From the NCBI RefSeq assembly GCF_000150275.1, contig NW_002060944.1, positions 9,076,159 through 9,140,158 on the forward strand: a stretch of DNA of 64,000 bases, written 5' to 3'. A model generated the notes under the pieces. It was not told the origin of the DNA, made no database searches, and was given only the letters and a program-made list of their open reading frames with translations. Below, one piece after another: positions 27,262-37,635 of this stretch. The position numbers and the translations under genes were made by a program. This DNA comes from Trichoplax adhaerens (taxonomy: Eukaryota; Placozoa; Uniplacotomia; Trichoplacea; Trichoplacidae). Each line of letters starts with the position of its first letter. Positions within the stretch are counted from its first letter, which is position 1.

Positions 27262-28492
27262 TCCATAAATCTAAATAACTGATTAAACATTAGCTCAAAT
27301 TATATCATTTTTTTGCATTATTTTGTTAGATCAACTTACAGTTTTAACTGAACAATGTCAATTAAGTTTATTTATTAGTACTTTGCGATATAATTGATTA
27401 AATATTCCGAGAGGGTAGTATACATTAAATATAGAATATTCCACATTTATTTAACAAATACGAAAATATCAGATAAGATGTTGCACAATTAATACTGGCT
27501 TACTAACCGAGGAAGGAAATTAAAATTTTCTTATAAGGAAATAATTTGCTATGGATTGTTGCCACACCATGTTGATGAAGTGTTTACTTTCTTTCCTATG
27601 AAAGTAGTTTATCCTTAATATTCTTTATCGATTTTTGGTATTACTTAATTTTTGCTATATTATTTGAGTTTTATCTCATTCTTATATAACGATGATAGCT
27701 CCTTTGTATATTTTACTTTTCGAGGATATGACTACATCAGAATAACTGAAACTAATCTCACAATTGTTGTATTAATTAATTCTAAGAAGTTATAATTAAA
27801 ATTAACTTTCAATTACCACGTTTGAATCGATGTTTCCTTAAATTATTGTTGTCATCCTCAGTATTGCAGCCAGTATATAATAGTATCCAAAGAATGAAAT
27901 ATAATATATACAAGTAATATTAAGGATTCTTCTCAATGTAGGCTATACAAAGAATTTAAATTAATTAATTATAAGTACTTGTGGATTGTAGTATCATTAA
28001 ACAACAAACACCTTGGGACATTCCGAATAAAAAGTGCGAAATGCTATTAGATCATTATAATAATTGCTTCCGCTATAATCTAGGCATTCTGGCAAAATCA
28101 TAAGTTTATTGCACAGTAGAGGGTTATCTGCATTTCCGACGCGAATTAAGTCTCTTCCTCGATTCTTAAGGTTAATTTATTTTTATTCAATCTTTATCAG
28201 TTAGTATTCGAAAAATTCGAATAAAATAATGAAATTATTCATTAATGCCTTTACTTAAATTTTTTCCTATTTTAAATTAATGGAAATAATGAATTTACAT
28301 CTTGATAAAATAGTGTACTTTTAAACAACTTTACTCGAATACCTAGAAATTTAGATTTATATGATAGGTGCTGTCATCCGAGCTATCAAGATCCATGAGG
28401 AAGATCGACTTATGACTACAATATTTTAGACAGGGGCGATATCATATACAGTAAGAGAGAAATAATTATAACAATACTACAATTTTACAATA
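27262..28492. other. Intergenic region between TRPA copy B and MED8
   Basis: 1.2 kb of AT-rich DNA between the convergent 3' ends of TRPA copy B (+) and MED8 (-). No coding exon, RNA gene or ordered repeat was seen. Confidence 0.6.
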
Positions 28493-30835
28493 TTAATCAA
28501 ATAAATCATGTATATTCCAAGCTGTTCTAGCATTATTAATGATTTCAATAAGATCATCGATCAGTACATTTGCATCTGTAACTTCTTTTTCTTTCTCTCC
28601 TTCACTTAACATATCGGCTTTTTCCGCTAGCTCTTTCTGATCTCTCTCAACTTCCGGTTCTGGCTTTGTACGTAAATAATCTGGTACTATAACGTACATA
28701 TAAGTATCGTAAGTATTATAGATCAACATTCAGAGCTGTTATAATATGGTTGAAAGTGTAAACTGATTAGTAAAATAATAGTCCATTGGAATAAATAATC
28801 TACACTAATGAACGTTACCTACAGAATCATGCGGTTGAAGATTTAAAATAAATTGTGTAAACCAACTTAAAACTTTTGAAACACTAACAAGTGATCAAAT
28901 GGTCTGCACATCAAAAATCATCTGTATACTCGTGCAAGCAACAACATTCTTATTATACTGTAAAAGGATCGGTGACTAGAACCGTCGATCTATTTGACTT
29001 TCTATCTAGCTACACTGTAGACTTTGATTAACAGTCATATCTAAAACGCAATTATCTCGCAACATTGAACTAATATACTGCACGTCTATGACACTGTATG
29101 TATGTATTCTATGATGAAAAGTATTTAGCGAACAGCCTTAAAATCGCATCTAAAATAGAAAGTCACCTATACTATACCGAATACAATTTATATCTTAAGT
29201 ACGAAATAAAGGTTACCCAATGGAGATTAAACAACCACCTACCAATTTCGTGATCAAATGTCTGTATTCGATTCTTGGTGATTTCCTACGAATAGCAACA
29301 GAGATCATTTATGCAGTCCATATGTAAAAACTGTATCGTATATACTACAGTATTTCACTAAGACGCTAGATGATTTTGATGTAGTATTCTCATCAAAGTA
29401 GTATGGAAGTCTATTAAATCACTTTTATGCTTATAGTGCAGTGCTATTTAACATACCTGTAAATTGCTATCTGTTTCCTGACTGATTGTAAGCGGTAATA
29501 ATATTAAATTATGTAATTGAGGTAGTTTTTCATTCCTCAGATGATTATTCAACATTGACATTTGTCCTGCAATAAAATGAATCTTGTCAATAAAAATCAT
29601 ACCATCTGTTTACGTAGCATTGAGCTCGAACATTTTTAATAGATACGATAGAATACAAAAAAGTGAGCATTAAAACGCGTATAGCAGATTACTGTATGAG
29701 AGTACAAGTGGATATTACATTCACACCGACAGAGTGCGATATGCACAAGCAACTAATATCAGGCATTTCTGAATAATAGTGAGAGGACAATTTTTATCAG
29801 TTAACAGTGATATTGCCTTGGATTAATTTACAACTAATAGAAATTTGTAGAGTAGATGGATAAGAGCATACTACATTTACTATCATCGTGCTAGATTTAC
29901 TTAGACAATGCATAAAGAAGCATGAAGAAGTCTGGTATATCTCCTGACGTTCAACTCGATTTAGAATTCAATTTCTACGGTACATATCGTTATATCTGTT
30001 GAAGTTTTATCTTTTAATACTATTTGTAACAGCCATAAAGGAGTCTACAGAGGCCTGGTACCTCTACTAAAGTTCAACTCGATTTAGAATTCAATTTCTA
30101 CGGTACATATCGCTATATCTGTTGAAATTTTATCTTTTAATACTATTTGTAACAGCCATAAAGGAGTCTACAGAGGCCTGGTACCTCTACTAAAGTTCAA
30201 CTAGATCCAGAATTCAATTGCTATAGTATATCAAGTTATATCTATTGAAATTCTATCTTTCAATACTATTAGTAAGAGCAATAAAGGAGTCTACAGAGGC
30301 CTGGTATATCTACTGAAGTTGAACTGGATTTACAACTGAATTGCAACGGTATATTAAGTTATCGCTGTTGAAATTCTATCTTTCAATGTCATTGACTTGA
30401 TAGCAAACTCGTCAATACACCGTCAACATACCTGCTATAAGGGCAAAATTATCCAACACCGTAGGCCTATAAAATTGAAATAGAAACAACACTCGATTAA
30501 GGAATGAATTGACCTTCAAAATTTCATCTTCAATACAGTAATTATTCATGGTTATCCTAAGCCAATAAGCAATATCCATCGCCAACTTCTTTATTCAGTT
30601 TGTCCCATGAATATTGGATACAAATGTAGTCAATGATGCTATCATGTGTGTGCGTATTGATCTGCATGTCTAGAATGGAAGATTGAAAAGTTACTGACCA
30701 TAGGCTGTATCCCATTCCAACTTACCATTGAAGATTTTCATATTGTAAGCGATAGGTAAAGCTCTCTAAGCTTGCTTGTATATCGTCCAAGCGAGTACCA
30801 ATACTTTGTTCAGTAAATTCTATTGATTTATCCAT
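28493..30835 (-). CDS. MED8: Mediator complex subunit 8
   Basis: Subunit of the Mediator head module, which links transcription factors to RNA polymerase II in the nucleus. Five exons on the minus strand, in transcription order: 30726-30835, 30432-30466, 29457-29566, 29243-29285, 28493-28686. They sum to 492 nt, 163 aa plus stop, with phase kept. The protein starts with a helix containing GTRLDDIQ and the family's ENLQWPTVLDNFALIAGQ region, then a helix with LNNHLRNEKLPQLHN, and the hallmark HEIVPDYLRTKPEPEVE. The C-terminus ends in a short acidic/helical tail; human MED8 is 268 aa, so the long Gln/Pro-rich tail of vertebrates is absent here. The start is the first ATG of an exon whose reading matches the family N-terminus. 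Introns contain a 123-bp minisatellite. Confidence 0.9.
29895..30390. repeat. Minisatellite, about 123-bp unit, nearly 4 copies
   Basis: Units start with (C/T)CTGGTA at about 29930, 30054, 30177 and 30300. Each holds TTCAACT-GATTTAGAATTCAAT-like sequence, a ..GGTATAT/GGTACAT.. block, TTTTATCTTTTAATACTATT and AAAGGAGTCTACAGAGG. Copies two and three are almost identical; the outer copies are more diverged. It lies wholly in intron 2 of MED8 (between exons 30432-30466 and 29457-29566). Confidence 0.85.
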
Positions 30836-33448
30836 GTTTTGAGCGTTTTTAGACGTGATCTATCCAGTGCTTTTCCACGCCGTAATGGTAGAACAAATAA
30901 AAGACACCAGCAGCTAGTGATGAAAATCGACTCAACTTGGAGATTGCTACCTTAACACAGTGTATTCCAACTCAATCTACCGTAGTACTGCAATTGGCAA
31001 GCGTTCTAGTGCACTAGAATGCCTTCAAAACTGTTTTACCTCGATCAATTCGACGAATTAAAGAGGAATTGCAAGCCTTTAAGGATAGAAAAAGCGATGA
31101 TTAATTTGGGATAGCGAATTGCAGCTTATTACTACCGTGTGTGCCCTGACAGCACTGGTCGTCGATGGTGGCAGTATAGGGAAATGGTTTTGGTCAAGGT
31201 CTCCACTTGCTACAACTAGCAGCGGCCATAGTTAGCCATAGTGGTGTGCGCAAAACACTGTCCGGGTAGAGTCTATTGACTCGAACTGTAGTATACTGTT
31301 GCATGTAGGACTGCAAGCTGTAGTCTATCACAATAGGCTTACAACCAGCACGAGATTGGAACCGCTCCGATCGCTTCTTTGCAGTTGAGGAAGGCCAATA
31401 AGACTTTTCATCTTCAATCAGCAAGGCAATCCTTTGCAAAGATTAAGAGGATTCCAATGGATTCAAGTAGAATGTGCTTGTGGAAGTGCAACTGAAGTCG
31501 ATCTGAAGGATGCTGTTGTATGCAAGACTGCAAGTTATAGTCGATTGCAACAGGCTTATAACGGCCACTTGCATGCAGTAAGGGAGGTCAATATGACGCA
31601 GTTCATCAATATATTGAGCAAGGCAGGTGGCCCGAAAAGCAATTCTTGGCAAAGATGAAGAGGATTCAAGTAGAATGTGCTTGTGGAAGCGTAACTAGAG
31701 TCGAACTGAAGTATACTATTACATGCAGGACTGCAAGTTATAGTCGATCGCAATAGGCTTACAACAAACTCGAAGGGCTTTTATCACTCTATGCAGCAAT
31801 ATGGCGCGTATTCTTGAATATTGAGCAAAGCAATTGAACCGAAAAGCAATCCTTATGCAAAGATTGAGCGGGTTCAAATAGAATATGCTTGCCAAAGCGC
31901 AATTGGAGGCGAACTGAAGTATACTGTTACATGCAGGACTGTAAGTTTTAGTCGATCGCAACAGGCTTATAATAGCCACCAAACTCGAAGGGCTCCTATC
32001 ATTTCTTTACAGTAAAGGAGGTCAATAGGACGCAATTCCTGAATATTTAGCTAGGCAATTGGCCCGAAAAGCAATCCTTTGCAAGGATTGCTTGGATTCA
32101 AGTAGAATGTGCTTACGGAAGCGCAACTGGAGTCTAACTGAAGAAGTTGTAGTCGATCGCAGCTGGCTTACAACAGCCACCAAACTCAAAGGGCTCCTAT
32201 CACTTCTACAAGTATGCAGTAAAGTAAAGGAGGTCAATGTGACGTAATTCTTGAATATTAAGTTGGGCAATTGGCCTGAAAAGCAATCCTTTGCAAAGAT
32301 AGAGCTGATTGAAATGGATGCAAGGATAAAATCGTGCAAGTATGTTAATGCACGCTTAATGTATAAATTATTATTATTATTAGTGTACACAGGCAGTAAA
32401 GCAGTATAGCAGTACAGTATACTTTAGTAGTAAACTGCTGAATGTCAATGTCATGCTTGGCGGTACAGCAACCCCTCTTGAGCGCTCAGAAAAGCTGACG
32501 ACTTTATACGCGTTAAGGTCCTAAGGCATAGTTTCTAGGCAATTTCATCAACGAAAATATCACGCTACTTGTAAAGCAAGGCGAGGCTTTACTATGATGG
32601 AACTATTCGAATACTCCATAGTTAGTAGTCAGTACTGTAGTATACACTTTACGCGTAGGTAATAATGGAAATTGTTTGGTATACTAGTATAATTTACTAT
32701 TTATCAAGAACGGAAATTTCAGCTACAAGCTTCAATCTATAGACAGTGAACATGGGAACGGATCTAAGAAATCCATATCAAACCGTAATAACACGTGATG
32801 ACCATGAAATTATGTGATTCAACATTGAATACAACTAGATGAATATCGTTTGATATGCATTTCATAAAAGGAATTTAGGAAATGAAGAAAAGAAAATCGA
32901 ATTTACACCTATACGTCGATATACATAACTAGAAATTTTAATACGTGTTTCACATAGATAGACAGTCTATACTGTAGAAGTAATATTGTATAGGGTATTT
33001 GCATATCTAGCATTTACTTAAAGTAGCCCTTATTGCAGCATGAAATGATATCTCGGATATTCAATTTATTCATCAGATTGATAAATACCGAATCATCAAG
33101 ATTCAAACTTTGTCGAGTAAACACTACTACAAGATAGTTTTCTTAAATAATATAATTTGAGATTTTATAGTGTAAATCCAGCAAAATGTCTAAAATTGAA
33201 CCATAACAATCGCAAATGGAATCCATTTAATGAACATTAAAGTTGCTTATTATATTATGCATACGTATATCTTGGGCCTGCCTCAACAATGTACAACATT
33301 AAGCACCTTCGTGTTCTGTTTACATGTTGATAATGCAATTGCTTACTTATCATTGATAGTATGCATGGAGGTATTCAATTTATGTACATCTTGGGAAGTG
33401 GATGATTGTGTACCGGCATTACCTCCTCATTTTGATATCATTGGCGTA
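30836..33448. other. Intergenic region between MED8 and the GT8 gene
   Basis: 2.6 kb upstream of MED8 and downstream of the GT8 gene. It is dominated by the minisatellite at 31245-32370. The overlapping open frames on both strands there repeat the minisatellite and show no family resemblance. From 32400 to 33448 nothing beyond AT-rich sequence was seen. The MED8 promoter should lie just right of 30835; no core element was identified. Confidence 0.55.
31245..32370. repeat. Minisatellite, unit about 206-226 bp, five copies
   Basis: The landmark GCAATCCTTTGCAAAGAT recurs with small changes at 31426, 31639, 31845, 32071 and 32283, giving spacings of 213, 206, 226 and 212 bp. A second landmark, GAACTGAAGTATACTGTTAC and variants, lies near 31278, 31505, 31702, 31912 and 32136, followed by CTGCAAGTTATAGTCGATCGC and AGGCTTA. 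Units also share AGTAGAATGTGCTTGTGGAA. Unit boundaries are approximate. Composition is less AT-rich than the flanks, which is why open frames survive by chance on both strands. Confidence 0.85.
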
Positions 33449-34705
33449 CTAAGGCGATGAAAGCGTCTTGGAGCTGAGATAATTGGACCACCACCGATTT
33501 AATTTATATTGATCTAATGCTTGATAAAATTCGTACCACCACAGTTGCATGATACCATCAATACTTGATAGCAAATTTTTTCGACCTAATATTATCGGTC
33601 TGGATGGCTGTGGTAATTTCCACGGCTTTTTATATTTACAACAGGCGAAATGATACGCCTTGATTGGAAAATAAACCATCCGACGGACATTATATGAATA
33701 AGGCAAAGGATCCCATTGATATCTTTTAGCAAAATATTGATACATTAAAACCTGATCATCGAGGCATTTCCAACTATAAAAGCTATTCCATAAAGCAATT
33801 AAATCATTGAATATCTTGATGGAAGGTTGAATGACTAACAAACCGGCATTAAAACATGGATCGATTATTCCAGGCCGAGCACAATAAGCCGCCATGAGTT
33901 CTTTATTGGTAGAAAGCGTTAAAAAGGAATCGAAATTACCAAGTAGTAAAAAATCTGGATCTAAGTAGACAATTCTAGAATAATTGATTAATTTCCAAGC
34001 ATGAAATCGTGTATGAGTACCAAGAATTCCCGAATACTTTGGTAATTTTCTTTTATTACGATGATGTAAATACTGACAATCAAGATGTTGTACTTGCAAT
34101 ATTGAAAAGCCAACTGCTTGTAGAGCTTTTCGACTGTGATGGCTAACATTTGCAGTCACCAATGCCAACATCCTATGACAGCAAGAAAATTTTCGTAGAC
34201 CATGGCCAAGTACTATAGCCGGTATAACATACTGATCATTGACCATTGCTGTTAACCACGTAAATTTTTCAGGGCATGTAGTACCTTGGGCTTGACATTG
34301 ATCTTGATAATGTTGGCTTTCAGTACGATACAACTGCCAAAATTGATCAGCCATTAGATTATCTCTATTCAATCTGCGAGAAGGTTCTTGACTTATTAGT
34401 CGAATAATATGAGGAGGATAAGTCAATAGACAATAAATGATGAAAGCATGATGCCAATAAATGAGAAGCAAGCCAATGCCGACTGTTCCCAAAGCCCATT
34501 TGCCTTTCTTACCACGATAGCCTCTTCTCATCTTGTACCTAGTATTTCCATGCAATAATTCAGTTGGAATCCGTTGACAATCATGACAAAAGAATAGTGA
34601 AAAGAAGACTTTTACTATCCTACTCTGCAGTTTTCTCGATACTGTTGATGTTGTCTTGGCAAGGACAATCGATGGCTGCAGATCTGCCGGCATTTGAATA
34701 AACAA
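33449..34705 (-). CDS. GT8-family glycosyltransferase, type II membrane protein, intronless
   Basis: Single open frame of 418 codons. It resembles glycogenin-like GT8 enzymes of the PGSIP/GUX kind, which transfer sugars from UDP donors. Residues 149-365 carry the fold: a WLTAMVNDQYVIPAIVLGHGL start strand (149-169), FHAWKL, the metal-binding YLDPDF (D249-P-D251, a DxD motif), CFNAGLLVIQPS (285-295), DDQ (316-318) and a late H352...KKPW (359-362). One hydrophobic segment at about 70-100 suggests a Golgi-type anchor with a short cytosolic tail. The longest frame starts at 34705; the ATG at 34531 (residue 59) would put RRGYRGKKGKW right before the anchor, as is typical for such enzymes, and is an equally good start (360 aa). 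Acceptor and exact activity are unknown. Its lack of introns contrasts with every neighbour. Confidence 0.85.
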   Translation of the reverse strand: MFIQMPADLQPSIVLAKTTSTVSRKLQSRIVKVFFSLFFCHDCQRIPTELLHGNTRYKMRRGYRGKKGKWALGTVGIGLLLIYWHHAFIIYCLLTYPPHIIRLISQEPSRRLNRDNLMADQFWQLYRTESQHYQDQCQAQGTTCPEKFTWLTAMVNDQYVIPAIVLGHGLRKFSCCHRMLALVTANVSHHSRKALQAVGFSILQVQHLDCQYLHHRNKRKLPKYSGILGTHTRFHAWKLINYSRIVYLDPDFLLLGNFDSFLTLSTNKELMAAYCARPGIIDPCFNAGLLVIQPSIKIFNDLIALWNSFYSWKCLDDQVLMYQYFAKRYQWDPLPYSYNVRRMVYFPIKAYHFACCKYKKPWKLPQPSRPIILGRKNLLSSIDGIMQLWWYEFYQALDQYKLNRWWSNYLSSKTLSSP

Positions 34706-34752
34706 TTGTTCATTTCAACTTGATGATTGTGACAGTGCTCATGCGTGATTTG

Positions 34753-35230
34753 AGTACAGACAGACAGACAGATACAGTCCTTGACCATTGTACACAGTAG
34801 CAACAGTACAGCATCGGACATGTCAAATGGTTGAAAGTCGTGGAGCTAAATAGTGTTGCCTTATACATTTATACTCAAGTTATGTCTTCCAATTTTGAAG
34901 AAATCTACTTTCAATTTGGCTCCAATTCCACGCTGACAGCTTGGTGCAACCTTGAGCAATTGTCAACGACAACTACTCAAGTAGCTCAACTTCATCAATC
35001 TACAACATGTACGGACAGACAGATAAGTCCTTTACCAGTGTACAGCACTGGACATATCCAATGGTTGAAAGTGGTTGAGCTAAATAGTCTTGCCTTCTAC
35101 TCAAGTTAGGTCTTTCAATTTTGAAGAAATCTTCTTTCAATTTGACTCCAATTCCACGCAGACAGATCGGTGCAACCTTGAGCAATTGTAAATGACAAAT
35201 ACTCAACTTCATCCATCTACAACATGTACG
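34753..35230. repeat. Tandem duplication, unit about 220-256 bp, two copies
   Basis: Copy one 34753-35008 and copy two 35009-35230. Both start with GTAC-GACAGACAGA(T), then GTCCTT-ACCA-TGTACA, a GGACAT-TC-AATGGTTGAAAGT block, GAGCTAAATAGT-TTGCCTT, CAATTTTGAAGAAATCT, CTCCAATTCCACGC, GGTGCAACCTTGAGCAATTGT and TCTACAACATGTACGG. It begins 47 nt upstream of the longest GT8 frame. Copy one includes a short (CAGA)n run at 34756-34772. Confidence 0.8.
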
Positions 35231-35520
35231 GTCGGTCTAATCATGTTGCAAGTCACGACGCAATACCGCCGGTCTTAAGCTCTTATTACTGGCGCAGTAT
35301 TGAAAACATTTTTGAATACAGAATAATAGTGTCAAGCAGGACCAGATCATGAAGGCCTTTATACTAGATCATTTCCTATCCATCGTGTTTCAATTTCCTT
35401 AACATTATTAGACTAGGTTCAGCATATTTATTGGGGAATTTATTTATTTATTTCAGCCATTGAATACGTCAACACTGGTGAAATGAAATTCACCAATGTA
35501 CAGAATTACAACCTGAAAGC

Positions 35521-35690
35521 GTACAGTACGTACGGTAGCCATCTACAATACACAGGACCGCCAAAAATCAAGCTACAGCACAGTCCTGTGTGGTACTGTA
35601 CGGTACAGTATATACTAATACTACTGTACCCTACGGTACTATGCTACAACGTAAGGGCGCCAGAAATAGCGTGTACTGTACAGTATTCAG
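35521..35690. repeat. GTAC/TACTGTAC-rich block
   Basis: Dense run of GTACAGTACGTACGG, GTACTGTACGGTACAG and CTGTACCCTACGGTAC-type words, many self-complementary. Similar blocks recur elsewhere in the window. No larger unit or coding role was found. Confidence 0.65.
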
Positions 35691-37635
35691 AAAGGTATTC
35701 AACCAAACCGAACCGAACCGAACCTTCTCAGGTCTACTCTCGTTCCCTTGTTGATATAATAATAAAGCTCAAGGAATGAGCTATTGAGCTTGCTATCCAC
35801 CATGGATTCTGATCAGGTAATTCATGTCTATTAATGTATCTTTTAAACGATTGCAAGGATTTATGGTCGCAGTGAACAACCTTTGCCTAATTGTGTGCTA
35901 AATGGATAGGATATCCTGCTTATTATCTACTGTCTGGTAGGGAATAGTCAACACTGCAAAATGATAACTTGTCATGCTTGTCAATAGAGTAGAAATGAAT
36001 GATACCAATACAGTGAAGAGGGGAAAAGCATGTGTAGACAAGGCAATCGATATTCTTGTGTCATGAGCGATCGCTGACTACTATATTGCCAATCCACTGC
36101 TAATAGACTACGAGTGTACCAGGCATTCTAAGCCATTAAATGGAAAGTTCTTCCGATAGACAGTGAATTACATTGACAGCTACATTATTTCCATACAATT
36201 GTATTTTAAGTAAATTTGAAAGCCTCATAGATGACGACGACAGATTCAACTTGAATTATCCACAGTATACGAGTAGTATATCTTGTCTTGAATAGACATT
36301 GTTCATCTCTAGGTTTATTTTGACTCCATGGCTGTAGAATAACGGTAATTCAAAAGCATGGAAATAGTGTCAACGATGCAAACATCACATTAGCCATTGC
36401 TCGATTCTGCTGACTGCCCTACCTAGTCATCAAGAACTGCTGCCGATCAATAGCAATAGTGGACGAGTGTATCTTTCATGCTTTGGTCTTATACAGTTGC
36501 ACGTAGAACATAAATAAGCAGTAAAATATCATCGTTTTGGCCACAATAATGCCCACTATAGGAATTGGTACAGCAAAAGTAGGGAAGTAATAGATCAATT
36601 GACATGACCATTTTATTGTTTTTTGAAGGTATCCGAAAACTCAGCAATGGCACAACCGTACCATAACGACGATGATTCTGGCCGAGAGTTAAGCGCAGGT
36701 ATAATAGATGAAGGATAGATGAGTAGAAACGAATACGATCTTGATTGTTTTGAATCTGTCTGATTTCATGTATGCCACTATGCTCACAGAATATGGAAGC
36801 AGCCGTCAGGAAGATCATCAGGTCAGACAAAATTATCATCATGTTCAGTTAGCTATAGAAGATTGGCTATAGGTCTATCAATTATAAATTCCAATCTGAA
36901 ATCGGTGCTTTTATTGCAAACAAATTTTGATATCTACAACAAGGATATCTTTGGAGTTATCAACATAGTTTGTTCTTGCTGATAATCGGAATGAATTCTA
37001 TTTTAATAGCACCATGCAGATTTACAATGGAATAGCATTAATCGATCACTCCGTCATCATGGCTTGCAACCAATTTCTTTTCTATCGCAAGATTCTGTTG
37101 AAATACCATGCCAAAGTACGCACAAATGCTGATAAATTCTAATACCAACTGTTGATTTTATCATCCATACTTATGACCTTATCTTTATATAATCATCCAA
37201 TGGTTTCATGTAGGTTCGACTTTATTTATTAATGTCATTCGTATGCAGATTCAGTCGTCGTATAAAAAATACATATTGGCAAAACAGTATGAAGTAGAAA
37301 TCGAGTCATTTTTGTAGTATGCAACGCAGATACCGTCCGCGTAGTCTACTGTAAATTTCTGTAAACTACGATATTCAAAAAGTTCTTAGAGAGTACTATT
37401 TTGCATTTGTTTATATAGCTACCAGGAAGCAGAATGTAATGACAATAATACAGATCTTTGGTCTTTGTTTCCTACTTCATCAATTTTACTGATTGAAACG
37501 AGTACTACATCATATCCACCACATACACGTATACTGCAGAGATTACTACCTCCATGTGCTTCACTAATAATCATTACTCGAAACGTCGCCATAGACTATT
37601 GCTGTATCTTAAGATAACAACTGGATAGAACGCTA

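Larger units (their letters stand above)
34706..37635. other. Intergenic region between the divergent GT8 and CEP70 genes
   Basis: 2.9 kb between the 5' ends of the GT8 gene (-) and CEP70 (+). It holds a two-copy repeat of about 250 bp (34753-35230) and a GTAC-rich block (35521-35690). The rest, 35700-37635, shows no exon with family resemblance; a 117-codon minus frame at 36489-36842 starts with a hydrophobic stretch but has no supporting features and was not called. Confidence 0.5.

Noticed and set aside
31194-32390. Cluster of overlapping 60-120 codon frames on both strands
   Set aside because: They coincide with the minisatellite, repeat with its period and show no family resemblance or splice pattern.
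36489-36842. 117-codon minus-strand frame with a hydrophobic start resembling a signal peptide
   Set aside because: No domain, no conserved motif, no splice or polyadenylation context. Length is not exceptional for a window of this size.
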